DNA of 64,000 bases from an uncultured Clostridiaceae bacterium (lineage in GTDB: Bacteria; Bacillota; Clostridia; TANB77; CAG-508), in the NCBI GenBank assembly GCA_946998225.1, contig CAMPYH010000001.1, positions 62,001 through 126,000 on the forward strand, given 5' to 3'. Under the pieces are notes generated by a model. It saw only the letters and a program-made list of their open reading frames with translations, was not told the origin of the DNA and made no database searches. Positions 37,533 to 45,918 of this stretch are shown piece after piece (the stretch's first letter is position 1; each line of letters begins with the position of its first letter). The translations under genes and the position numbers were made by a program.

Positions 37533-37683
37533 TCTTTTCCTTTTTGTTAGTTTGTTCTGATTGTTTTTTTAATTTACTACCTTGAACATTTCCAAATATT
37601 ACGTATTCTAAAAATGAATATAAGATGATTGATGTTAAAAACAAATGTATAAATAATACTGAAAAAAATATTTTTACTTTAAT
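37519..37683 (-). CDS. 54-aa membrane protein with AUU start, first gene of the T4SS operon
   Basis: An open frame of 54 codons follows a perfect AAGGAGG (37689-37695) at 5 bases spacing, but the codon at that place is ATT; there is no ATG, GTG or TTG at a usable distance. The product has a basic first residue pair, one membrane helix (KIFFSVLFIHLFLTSIILYS) and a Lys/Glu/Asn-rich cytoplasmic tail. The stop overlaps the VirD4-like start by 14 bases, indicating coupling. A promoter sits just upstream (37702-37730). It could be an accessory subunit of the channel or a leader peptide controlling VirD4 translation. Confidence 0.6.
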   Translation of the reverse strand: MKVKIFFSVLFIHLFLTSIILYSFLEYVIFGNVQGSKLKKQSEQTNKKEKNEKE

Positions 37684-37701
37684 TTTTACCTCCTTATCTC
37701 T

Positions 37702-37730
37702 AATATATTCTTTTTTAATATCATTGTCTA
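37702..37730 (-). promoter_or_regulatory. Promoter of the T4SS-dnaDI-tadA operon
   Basis: TAGACA (37725-37730) and TATATT (37702-37707) on the minus strand with a 17-base spacer put the transcript start only a few bases before the AAGGAGG of the 54-aa gene. Confidence 0.55.
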
Positions 37731-37843
37731 AAGAATTTAATAACTAGCTCTTTTTAAGTATTTTTTAAATTTTATTATGTTTACTAATGAGTATTTTTTT
37801 ATTTACTTTATATTTTTTATTTTTTTGTTATTTTTATAAAAAA

Positions 37844-37863
37844 AAAGACACTCTCGTGTCTTT
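37844..37863 (-). terminator. Terminator after an orphan reading-frame end
   Basis: A perfect 8-bp stem (37844-37851 with 37856-37863) with a TCTC loop is followed on the minus strand by a long U-tract (A-run 37838-37846). No complete gene reads into it; the frame fragment at 37880-37990 ends just before it. Confidence 0.75.
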
Positions 37864-37879
37864 AAAATATTTCATCTTT

Positions 37880-37990
37880 TTATACATTTACAGTGTTATA
37901 TTCTGGCTCAATTAATGGTAAATTTACTGATTTTTTCAGTCCTTCATAAATTACTTTATTTTTATTTAATAAAAAACCTTGTAAATAATC
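37880..37990 (-). pseudogene. Possible C-terminal gene remnant
   Basis: This minus-strand frame of 36 codons, closed by TAA at 37880-37882, reads like protein (KVIYEGLKKSVNLPLIEPEY) but has no start codon or ribosome binding site and begins inside the terminator of tRNA-fMet. It ends 17 bases before a strong terminator, as a true gene end would. It may be the 3' remnant of a lost gene, or chance. Confidence 0.3.
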
Positions 37991-38001
37991 TTACAAGGTT
38001 T
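37974..38001 (-). terminator. Terminator of tRNA-fMet
   Basis: An 11-bp perfect stem (37974-37984 with 37991-38001) with a 6-base loop and a U-tract on the minus strand lies 6 bases after the tRNA's CCA end. Confidence 0.85.
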
Positions 38002-38007
38002 CTCTAA

Positions 38008-38083
<76 letters not shown>

Positions 38084-38176
38084 ATGTATTAATATAATAA
38101 CATGCAAGCAGCCTATTGTCAACTAAATTGTTTTTAGATTAGATCTTAATTTATTCAAAAATAACCGATGCTTTTT

Positions 38177-38207
38177 ATGTCTTGAAACATGTCTTGAAAC
38201 ATGTCTT
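38177..38207. repeat. 12-bp tandem repeat upstream of murA
   Basis: Two exact 12-base units (ATGTCTTGAAAC, 38177-38188 and 38189-38200) and a partial third lie 45-75 bases before murA. Each unit contains TTGAAA, so each could offer a -35 element; with TAAATT (38217-38222) the second gives a 17-base spacer. Confidence 0.7.
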
Positions 38208-38251
38208 TTTAAATGATAAATTAATATATATTATATTATTATGGAGAAAAA

Positions 38252-39511
38252 TTGGAAAAATTAGTTATTAAAGGTGGAACCAAATTAGAAGGAGAAGTTG
38301 AAATAAGTGGTGCTAAAAATGCTGCTGTTGCAATCATACCTGCTACTATTTTAATAGGTGGTAAATGTACTCTTTCTAATGTTCCTAACATTAGTGATGT
38401 TACAAAATATATAGATATTTTAGAAGAACTTGGAGCTAAAGTAACTTGGAATTCAATTCATTCAGTTACAATAGATACATCAAGTATAACAAGTCATGAA
38501 GCACTTTCTGAAAATGTTTCAAAATTTAGAGCTTCATATTATTTAATTGGTGCTTTTCTTGCAAGATTTAAAGCCGCAAATGTTGGTATGCCTGGTGGAT
38601 GCAATATTGGAGAAAGACCAATTGACCAACACTTAAAGGGTTTTGAAGCTCTTGGAGCAAATATTGAAATTTCAGATAGCATTTATGCTAAAGCAGATAA
38701 TTTAAAAGGATCAAAAATATTTTTAGATGTTGTTTCTGTTGGAGCAACTATAAATGTTATGCTTGCTGCAGCTGGTTCTAATGGTGAAACAATTATTGAA
38801 AACGCTGCTAAAGAACCACACATCGTCGATGTTGCAAACTTTTTAAATACAATGGGAGCAAATATTAAAGGTGCTGGGACAAGCAGAATAAAAATAATTG
38901 GTGTAAAAGAATTTAAAAAATCTGGTGAGTATTCTATAGTTCCAGATCAAATTGAAGCTGGAACTTTCATGATTGCAGCTTCTAAGAATGGAAATGTTTT
39001 AATTAAAAATTGTATACCAAAACATATGGAAAGTTTAACATCAAAATTAAGAGAAATGGGTGTTACAGTTAAAGAAGGACGTGATTCAATACGAATAATA
39101 TCTGGATCTAAATTATCTCATACAAATATATCTACTGCTCCATATCCTGGTTTTCCTACAGATCTACAATCACAACTTGGCGTACTTTTAAGTGTAGCAA
39201 GTGGACAAAGTGTAATTTGTGAAAATATTTGGCATTCAAGATTTGCATATACAAATGAACTTAATAATATGGGTGCAAATATATCTGTAAATGGAGATAT
39301 AGCTATATTTAATGGAGTTAAATCTCTTAATGGAACTAAAGTATATGCTACAGACTTAAGAGCAGGTGCTGCATTAATAATAGCTGGTATTTTTGCTGAC
39401 GGAATAACAGAATTATATAATCTAGATCATATTGATAGAGGTTATGAAGATATAGAAGGTAAATTTAAACAATTAGGAGCAGACATTACTAGAGTTAAGG
39501 AAGATGATTAA
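38252..39511 (+). CDS. murA: UDP-N-acetylglucosamine 1-carboxyvinyltransferase
   Basis: The 419-aa protein has the MurA/EPT fold with KGGTKLEGEVEISGAKNA at the N-terminus and MPGGCNIGERPIDQHL, where the Cys is the catalytic residue that PEP and fosfomycin modify. RAGAALIIAG near the end is also typical. It carries out the first committed step of peptidoglycan synthesis. The start is TTG, with GGAG 8 bases upstream; the nearby ATG is out of frame and stops quickly. The stop overlaps the next start by one base. Confidence 0.96.
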   Translation: MEKLVIKGGTKLEGEVEISGAKNAAVAIIPATILIGGKCTLSNVPNISDVTKYIDILEELGAKVTWNSIHSVTIDTSSITSHEALSENVSKFRASYYLIGAFLARFKAANVGMPGGCNIGERPIDQHLKGFEALGANIEISDSIYAKADNLKGSKIFLDVVSVGATINVMLAAAGSNGETIIENAAKEPHIVDVANFLNTMGANIKGAGTSRIKIIGVKEFKKSGEYSIVPDQIEAGTFMIAASKNGNVLIKNCIPKHMESLTSKLREMGVTVKEGRDSIRIISGSKLSHTNISTAPYPGFPTDLQSQLGVLLSVASGQSVICENIWHSRFAYTNELNNMGANISVNGDIAIFNGVKSLNGTKVYATDLRAGAALIIAGIFADGITELYNLDHIDRGYEDIEGKFKQLGADITRVKEDD

Positions 39512-40278
39512 TGAAATTTACAAGTCTTTTTAGTGGCAGCTCAGGTAATTCATATCTACTAGAAACAGATAATTCTAAAATATTAATAGATGCTGGTAAA
39601 AGTGGAATTAAAATTGAAAAGGAATTAAATAAATTAAATGTCTCTCCAAATGAAATAGATGCTATTCTTTTAACACATGAACATACTGATCATTTTCAAT
39701 CTGTTTCAACTTTATCTAGAAAGTATCAAATTCCTGTTTTTGTATCATTAAATATTAGAAATTTACTAGATTTTAAAACACCAGATGAATATATACATAC
39801 TTTTGACCCAAGTAAAAAATTTAATATTAATGATATAAATATAATGCCTTTTAAATTATCTCATGACGCAATTGATCCTGTTGGTTTTAGCTTTGATAAC
39901 AATAACTCAAAAATATCTATAGCTACAGATACAGGAATATTTAATGAAGATCTTATAAATTCTATATCTGATTCAAATATAGCCGTTATAGAGTCAAATT
40001 ATGAAGATAAATTAATAGAAGTATCAAAATATCCATATTATCTTAAAAGACGTATTAAGAGTGAAAAAGGTCATTTATCTAATAAACAAATGCAAGAGCT
40101 TTTAACTATCCTTTCAGATAAAAATGTTAATCAATTTATATTAGCACATTTAAGTAAAGAAAATAATCAACCATTGATTGTTGAACAATCAGCAATGATT
40201 GCTCTAGAAAATAAAGAAAAAAAACCAGGTATATATATAGCACCAAGAGAAGAAAAAGGAATTACATTTAAATTGTAA
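39511..40278 (+). CDS. WalJ/YycJ-type metallo-beta-lactamase-fold hydrolase
   Basis: The 255-aa protein has an N-terminal SLFSGSSGNSYLLE segment, metal-binding THEHTDHFQ, SHDA, and TDTG motifs, and a C-terminal LAHLSKENN motif. This pattern is that of YycJ/WalJ proteins, linked in Bacilli to the WalRK cell-wall system and possibly to DNA metabolism; here it is coupled to murA instead. It starts within the murA stop codon. Its last codons lie inside the terminator. Confidence 0.88.
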   Translation: MKFTSLFSGSSGNSYLLETDNSKILIDAGKSGIKIEKELNKLNVSPNEIDAILLTHEHTDHFQSVSTLSRKYQIPVFVSLNIRNLLDFKTPDEYIHTFDPSKKFNINDINIMPFKLSHDAIDPVGFSFDNNNSKISIATDTGIFNEDLINSISDSNIAVIESNYEDKLIEVSKYPYYLKRRIKSEKGHLSNKQMQELLTILSDKNVNQFILAHLSKENNQPLIVEQSAMIALENKEKKPGIYIAPREEKGITFKL

Positions 40279-40286
40279 TTCCTTTT
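40254..40286. terminator. Terminator overlapping the walJ-type gene end
   Basis: A perfect 13-bp stem (40254-40266 with 40274-40286) includes the stop codon of the WalJ-type gene at 40276-40278. It separates it from the convergent rsmI gene and may serve both. Confidence 0.8.
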
Positions 40287-40302
40287 AAATATTTAAATCT
40301 AA

Positions 40303-41100
40303 TTAGTCATTTGTGAATTCTTTATAGACTTCATTTTTAGGTATATTAAAATCTTTTGATATTGCTTTAATTATATCTTTTTTAGATAATCCTTTTCTTA
40401 AATAAAATTCATATGCATCTTTAAAGCTTATATTATCTTCGGTTAAGTCTATTTCATCTGCTCCGTCTATTATTAAAACCATTTCACCTTTTTCATTTAC
40501 TTCTTCTAGAATTTTACTAGCTGTTCCATAATAATATTCTTCGTATATTTTTGTTAATTCTCTGCCTAATACTAAATTTCTTTTTTCATCAATTTCATTT
40601 ATCTTTTCAAGAACATTTTTTATTCTATTAGGTGATTCATATAATATGGTTGGATATCTATTATACATAATATCTTGTAATTCATTTATATTTTTCATAA
40701 AACCATAAAATATAAATTTACCACCTAAGAAACCTGAACTAGCATAAGCTGTCAATGCAGCATTTGCACCAGGTATAGTTATTATCTTTATATTTTCTTT
40801 AATTGCCTCATTTACAATTATAGCTCCTGGATCAGATATTGTTGGCATTCCTGCATCAGATACTAAAGCTATATTTTTTCCTTCTTTTAAATCTTTTATT
40901 ATTTCATTTTTCTTTTTAGTTTCTATATCTTTATAATAACTTTTTGTTTTCTTATCTATACCATATTTTTTAAGTAATATAGATGTAACTCTTGTATCTT
41001 CTGCTAAAATATAATCAACACTTTTTAATGTTTCTATTGCTCTTAAACTAATATCTTCTAGATTTCCTATAGGTGTTCCTACTATATATAATATTCCCAT
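40303..41100 (-). CDS. rsmI: 16S rRNA (cytidine-1402 2'-O)-methyltransferase
   Basis: The 265-aa SAM-dependent methyltransferase of the tetrapyrrole-methylase fold has YIVGTPIGNLEDISLRA at the N-terminus, LAEDTRVT, and ALVSDAGMPTISDPG, all RsmI hallmarks. It methylates C1402 in the decoding centre. It starts one base after the stop of the TrmN6-like gene, so both are one transcript after gyrA. Confidence 0.96.
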   Translation of the reverse strand: MGILYIVGTPIGNLEDISLRAIETLKSVDYILAEDTRVTSILLKKYGIDKKTKSYYKDIETKKKNEIIKDLKEGKNIALVSDAGMPTISDPGAIIVNEAIKENIKIITIPGANAALTAYASSGFLGGKFIFYGFMKNINELQDIMYNRYPTILYESPNRIKNVLEKINEIDEKRNLVLGRELTKIYEEYYYGTASKILEEVNEKGEMVLIIDGADEIDLTEDNISFKDAYEFYLRKGLSKKDIIKAISKDFNIPKNEVYKEFTND

Positions 41101-41101
41101 T

Positions 41102-41830
41102 TTAATTTCCTAACTTTTCTGATTTTAACACTTCTAAAAATTCACCAGCATTTTTAACAAACTGTATAAGAACTAATTTAGGCATATAATTTGAATTTGT
41201 TAATACTTTTATTGTTTTTGCTTCTAAATTATATTTTCTACATTCATATAATAAATCTTGAATTCTGTTAAACCTATGTACCATATATAATCTACCTTTG
41301 TCTTTTAATAGATTACTAGATACCTCAAATAACTTTTCTAAAAAATTTTCTTCTTCTTTTTTAGCTATTGTTTTTTCTTCATTTACAGAATCAATTCCTG
41401 AATTATTTTTTTTATATGGTGGATTTACACTTATTATATCAAAAGTACCAAATAATTCTAATTCTTTAAGTTTTTTCTTATCCAATTTATTTATATCTAA
41501 ATTTAAAACACTAAATTTACTAGGTAAATCTAAATTTATTTTCGCATTTAGCTCATTTAATTTTGCAAAATATTCTTGTTTTTCAAGAAAATGCACTTTG
41601 TTAAAATTAAAAATTCTTTGTGCAATAAGACCTACTATTCCTGTTCCAGAACATAAATCTATATATTTTAAATTTTCTTTATTATCTATTCCTTCACAAA
41701 GATACATAAACCTTGTAAGTTGAACAGAATCTTGCCCATACTTAAAAAATCTATCATCTTGATAGATTTTTAAGTTATATTCACTAATTATTTCGTTTAC
41801 TATATTTTTATCATTTAAATCAATTGTCAT
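41102..41830 (-). CDS. TrmN6-type tRNA adenine-N6 methyltransferase
   Basis: The 242-aa class I SAM methyltransferase has a DLCSGTGIVGL motif I and an NPPY catalytic motif (SVNPPYKK), as in the YfiC/TrmN6 family that modifies A37 of tRNA1(Val). The KYGQDSVQLTRF segment before motif I is also family-typical. It lies between gyrA and rsmI, with gaps of 3 and 1 bases. The exact tRNA target is inferred. Confidence 0.88.
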   Translation of the reverse strand: MTIDLNDKNIVNEIISEYNLKIYQDDRFFKYGQDSVQLTRFMYLCEGIDNKENLKYIDLCSGTGIVGLIAQRIFNFNKVHFLEKQEYFAKLNELNAKINLDLPSKFSVLNLDINKLDKKKLKELELFGTFDIISVNPPYKKNNSGIDSVNEEKTIAKKEEENFLEKLFEVSSNLLKDKGRLYMVHRFNRIQDLLYECRKYNLEAKTIKVLTNSNYMPKLVLIQFVKNAGEFLEVLKSEKLGN

Positions 41831-41833
41831 GTA

Positions 41834-44311
41834 TTATTCCATTTCTTTTTCTATTTCTTCTTCAGGTAATATTGTTTCAAATGACACTACACTTACACCT
41901 TTTTCCATTCTTATTAATGTAACGCCTGATGTCGCTCTTCCAAGCATATTAATATCTTTTACGCTTAATCTAATTACTGTTGCTGAATCAGTAATAAGCA
42001 TTAAATCTTCATTTCCTTCAACAACCTTAATTCCAATTAAACTTCCTGTTTTTCCAGTTAATTTATGTGTAAATACTCCTTTTCCGCCTCTTTTTTGTAC
42101 AGTATATTCAGATAATTCAGTTCTTTTACCAAAACCATTTTCAGTTATAGTTAAAAGTGATGCTTTATCATCGTGAATATTATCCATTCCAATAACTTCA
42201 TCATCTTTTCCTAAAGTTATCGCTTTAACTCCTCTAGTATTTCTTCCTAATGGTCTTAATTCTTTTTCACTAAAGAATATACATTTACCAAATTTTGTTC
42301 CAACTATAATATTATCTTTACTAGTAGTTTTCTTAATTGAAATCAGCTCATCTCCTTCATCTAAAGCTATTGCTTTTAATCCAGATGTTCTACTAGTTTC
42401 ATATTCAGCTAGATTTGTCTTTTTCATGATTCCATTTTTAGTAGCCATTACTAAGAAATTATCTTTTGAATATTTCTTAATTGGAATAACTGCATTTATT
42501 TTTTCATCTTGTTCTAGTGGCAATATATTTACTATTGCTGTTCCTCTTGCTGTACGACTAGCTTCAGGAATTTGATATCCTTGAAGTCTATATAGTTTTC
42601 CTTTATTAGAGAAAAATAGTACATGATCTAGTGTTGAAACAACAAATAAATCATTAATAAAATCATTCTCCTTAAGATTCATACCTGTTATACCTTTGCC
42701 ACCTCTATTTTGGTTTTTATATGTATCAACTGGCATTCTCTTTATATATCCATGATTTGTAAGAGCTATAACAGAATCTTCATCATCAATTAAATCTTCT
42801 ATTTCTATTTCACCTTGATCTGCTACAATTTTTGTTCTTCTCTCATCATTGTATTTTTCTTTCATTTCAGTTAATTCTTCTTTGATGATATCTATTTGTT
42901 TTTGTTCACTTTCAAGGATACTTCTTAAATATTTTGCAAGTTTCATTAACTCATCATATTCTTCATTAATCTTTTCAATTTGTAATCCAGAAAGAGTTTT
43001 TAATCTCATATCTAGAATTGCTTGTGCTTGAATATCTGATAATCCAAATCTTTCCATTAATTTTTCTTTTGGATCATCATATGATGCTTTAATTATTCTA
43101 ATAACTTCATCAATATTATCTATAGCTATTTTTAAACCATCTAAAATATGTAATCTTGCTTCAGTCTTATCTAGATCAAATTTAGTTCTTCTTACTATTA
43201 CTGTTTTTCTATGATTTATAAATATTTCAATTTGTTCTTTTAATGGTAATAATTTAGGTTCATTTTTAACTAAAGCTAAATTTATAATACCAAATGTTGA
43301 TTCAAGTTGAGTGTATTTAAATAATTGATTAACAATTATATTTGCATTTACATCTCTTTTTAATTCAATTACAACCCTAACTTGTGCATCTTTATCTGAT
43401 TCATCTCTTACTTCAGATATTCCATCAATTCTTTTTTCTTTAGCAAGTTCAACTATTTTTTCTATTAAAGTTGCTTTGTTTACTTGGTATGGAAGTGAAT
43501 GAATAACAATTTTGTTTCTTGAAGCTGTCATAGGTTCAATTTCTAATTCACCTCTTAATTTAATTTTTCCTCTACCAGTTTCATATGCTTTTTTAATTTC
43601 AGCTCTTCCTAAGATTTGTGCTCCTGTTGGGAAATCTGGACCAGGAATTTTTTTCATTAGTTCATCTACTGTAATGTCTTTATTGTCTAAATATGCCAAC
43701 ATTCCATCAACTACTTCACCAATATTATGTGGAGCCATATTTGTTGCCATACCAACAGCTATACCTGAAGAACCATTTATTAATAATTGTGGTAATTTAC
43801 TTGGAAGCACCATCGGCTCTTTAAGAGTATTATCATAGTTAGGCATAAAGTCTACAGTTTCTTTAGTTATATCAACAAGCATTTCTTCTGCTATTTTTGC
43901 AAGTCTTGCTTCAGTATAACGGAAAGCTGCAGCAGGGTCGCCGTCTATAGAACCAAAGTTACCATGTCCATCAATAAGTGGATATCTTAATGAAAAGTTT
44001 TGCGCCATTCTTACCATTGAGTCATAAACAGCAGCATCACCATGTGGGTGAAACTTTCCTAAAACATCACCTATTGTAGCAGCAGATTTTCTATAAGGTT
44101 TATTTGAAAATAATCCTGCTAAATACATAGTATAAAGTATTCTTCTATGAATTGGTTTTAAACCATCTCTTGCATCTGGTAAAGCTCTAGAAATAATAAC
44201 ACTCATAGCATATTCCATATATGATGTTTTCATTTCTTTAGCTACTTCTCTTACTATAACATTTTCTTTAATTTCTTCTTTTTTATTTTCTTCTTTTTCT
44301 TTATTGCTCAT
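41834..44311 (-). CDS. gyrA: DNA gyrase subunit A
   Basis: The 825-aa protein has the catalytic Tyr in SARTARGTA-type context of topoisomerase IIA ([10 protein letters not shown]), the quinolone-resistance region [23 protein letters not shown], and a C-terminal six-bladed DNA-wrapping domain with the GyrA box-like QNRGGKGI. The start at 44311 (MSNKEKEE) has AAAGGA upstream; an in-frame ATG at 44359 lies inside the promoter region. It introduces negative supercoils with GyrB. It is separated from gyrB by about 4.2 kb of T4SS genes. Confidence 0.97.
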   Translation of the reverse strand: MSNKEKEENKKEEIKENVIVREVAKEMKTSYMEYAMSVIISRALPDARDGLKPIHRRILYTMYLAGLFSNKPYRKSAATIGDVLGKFHPHGDAAVYDSMVRMAQNFSLRYPLIDGHGNFGSIDGDPAAAFRYTEARLAKIAEEMLVDITKETVDFMPNYDNTLKEPMVLPSKLPQLLINGSSGIAVGMATNMAPHNIGEVVDGMLAYLDNKDITVDELMKKIPGPDFPTGAQILGRAEIKKAYETGRGKIKLRGELEIEPMTASRNKIVIHSLPYQVNKATLIEKIVELAKEKRIDGISEVRDESDKDAQVRVVIELKRDVNANIIVNQLFKYTQLESTFGIINLALVKNEPKLLPLKEQIEIFINHRKTVIVRRTKFDLDKTEARLHILDGLKIAIDNIDEVIRIIKASYDDPKEKLMERFGLSDIQAQAILDMRLKTLSGLQIEKINEEYDELMKLAKYLRSILESEQKQIDIIKEELTEMKEKYNDERRTKIVADQGEIEIEDLIDDEDSVIALTNHGYIKRMPVDTYKNQNRGGKGITGMNLKENDFINDLFVVSTLDHVLFFSNKGKLYRLQGYQIPEASRTARGTAIVNILPLEQDEKINAVIPIKKYSKDNFLVMATKNGIMKKTNLAEYETSRTSGLKAIALDEGDELISIKKTTSKDNIIVGTKFGKCIFFSEKELRPLGRNTRGVKAITLGKDDEVIGMDNIHDDKASLLTITENGFGKRTELSEYTVQKRGGKGVFTHKLTGKTGSLIGIKVVEGNEDLMLITDSATVIRLSVKDINMLGRATSGVTLIRMEKGVSVVSFETILPEEEIEKEME

Positions 44312-44330
44312 TAGTTTTCCTTTCAACATA

Positions 44331-44390
44331 AGTATATCTTTTATACTTATGATTTTCAAGGCATATATAGGTAGAATGTTTATTTTTCAA
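44331..44390 (-). promoter_or_regulatory. Tandem gyrA promoters with hairpin
   Basis: Two -35/-10 pairs lie in series on the minus strand: TTGAAA (44385-44390) with TATATG (44362-44367), and TTGAAA (44354-44359) with TATACT (44331-44336), both at 17-base spacing. A 9-bp inverted repeat (44328-44336 with 44342-44350) covers the downstream -10 and could regulate it. Confidence 0.5.
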
Positions 44391-44412
44391 CTATTTTGAC
44401 ATATTTTCACTT

Positions 44413-45171
44413 TTATTTTGCTAATTGTTTTAACAATTCTAATTCGTCATTTGACACAACTGGATTTTTATTATTTTGTATGTATTTTTGAATATATTCT
44501 ATTTTTTCAAAATTATTTAATTGTTTTATATCAATGCTAATTTTGTTATAATGATGCAGCATTTTTTTGTATTCTTTTGCCATTCCTTCTTTGTCTTTTC
44601 GTTCTACACATTTTTCCCATCTTTTATAACTTTCATTAAACTTATCAATGTTCTTTATTTCATTAAATAAATTATCTTCTAATTTATCTGAAAAAGTATT
44701 TACCATAGCTGTTTTTCCAACTTTAAGTGCACTTCCAATTTCTTTAGAAATTAATTTACTTTGAACACCTGTATCTATAGATTTACCCAATAGTTTAGAA
44801 AACGAATCAAGTATTCCATTTTGTTTTGTTAAATTCCTAATTTCTTCAACTTTTGAGTAATCTTTTTTCTTTTTAAAAACTATATTAAACAGATTTTTTG
44901 CTTTATTTGTTATTTCATTCATGCCTTCTCTAAATCCATTTTCTACAATTACATTTTTTACATCTATTACTACATCTTCAATATAATTCGGTAAAGCCAT
45001 TCTAATTCCAATATCTAAAGCTGCATTTGCAATATTAGTTATATTTTTCTTGAATTTTTCATTTTTACGAATTTTATTTTCGATTTTTGCATTTTTAATT
45101 TGTTCTTTTTCTAGGTTATTGTTTGCATTCTTTTCCTTCATTTTTCTCGAAGTATTTAATTCTAAATCCAT
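44413..45171 (-). CDS. Unknown protein, T4SS-linked
   Basis: The 252-aa protein is Lys/Asn-rich, predicted mostly helical, without signal peptide or clear membrane helix. Parts around residues 45-70 (NIANAALDIGIRMALPNYIEDVV) and 120-155 are mildly hydrophobic and amphipathic, like proteins that insert or associate with membranes. I recognise no family. It is the last gene of the cluster between gyrB and gyrA. The ATG follows AGGAG. A cargo or accessory protein of the secretion system is possible, but that is inference from place alone. Confidence 0.7.
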   Translation of the reverse strand: MDLELNTSRKMKEKNANNNLEKEQIKNAKIENKIRKNEKFKKNITNIANAALDIGIRMALPNYIEDVVIDVKNVIVENGFREGMNEITNKAKNLFNIVFKKKKDYSKVEEIRNLTKQNGILDSFSKLLGKSIDTGVQSKLISKEIGSALKVGKTAMVNTFSDKLEDNLFNEIKNIDKFNESYKRWEKCVERKDKEGMAKEYKKMLHHYNKISIDIKQLNNFEKIEYIQKYIQNNKNPVVSNDELELLKQLAK

Positions 45172-45207
45172 AATTCTCCTATGTTTTATTATTTTTTATC
45201 TTTTCTT

Positions 45208-45918
45208 TTAGATCTGATTTATTCTTATAATTTTTCTATTCTTATTTTTATTATTTTTGTTTCTTGTATTAAATTTTTTATTATAATTATTATAGATATA
45301 TGGTTCTGTACCAGTCTTTTTATATCTAGTTTTTGTATTATCAAATTTAATAATTTTTTCTTTTTTTATTTTTTCAATATCTTTTGGTTTTAAGAATCTA
45401 TTAAATATATTTACTTTTATTACTTGTAATTTCTTTTTAATTCTTAAAATTAAATTTTTATTTTCATTTTTCTTAATTTTAAAAACAATTTCTTTTAATA
45501 ATTCTTGTTCTTCGTTTTGTATATAATTAGAAATAAGTGGATCAGCCATACAACTTACAACGACTTCTGTCATATCTAATGAACATCCTAAAGGTTCGAA
45601 ATAAACCTTTTTAATACCTAAGTTTAATAATTTTTCTTTCATTATATTATTTTCTCCTTTTAGGATAACAATAATATTAATTTTCTTTGTAATTTTGTTT
45701 AGAAGTTTAATCATTTTAAAGAAATCATTTCCTTTAAATAGTTTTTCATCAATAATAATTGTAGAAATTTTATTTATTTCGTTTTTTTCAAATCCAGTTA
45801 AATGTTCAAAAATTGCATCAAAATATATTAATCTTCTTATTGCATATTTTTTCGATTTAAATAGAATTGGATGTATATCCTCACTAGATAACAACATTAT
45901 TTGCTTTTTTTCTTTCAT
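45208..45918 (-). CDS. Unknown protein with receiver-like fold and basic tail
   Basis: The 236-aa protein has alternating beta-alpha segments in the first 120 residues (ISTIIIDEKLF; INIIVILKG; LGIKKVYFEPLG) like a response-regulator or CpaE-type pseudo-receiver domain; I see no complete acidic pocket. The last 40 residues are extremely rich in Asn, Lys and Arg, suggesting binding to nucleic acid or acidic lipid. The start at 45918 has AGGAGG upstream; an in-frame TTG at 45933 overlaps that site. It overlaps the virB4 end by 35 bases and is therefore coupled to it. Confidence 0.65.
   Translation of the reverse strand: MKEKKQIMLLSSEDIHPILFKSKKYAIRRLIYFDAIFEHLTGFEKNEINKISTIIIDEKLFKGNDFFKMIKLLNKITKKINIIVILKGENNIMKEKLLNLGIKKVYFEPLGCSLDMTEVVVSCMADPLISNYIQNEEQELLKEIVFKIKKNENKNLILRIKKKLQVIKVNIFNRFLKPKDIEKIKKEKIIKFDNTKTRYKKTGTEPYIYNNYNKKFNTRNKNNKNKNRKIIRINQI

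Noticed and set aside
38177..38207. CRISPR array or parS site
   Set aside because: The repeat is only 12 bases without spacers; it contains TGAAACA halves like parS but is not palindromic.
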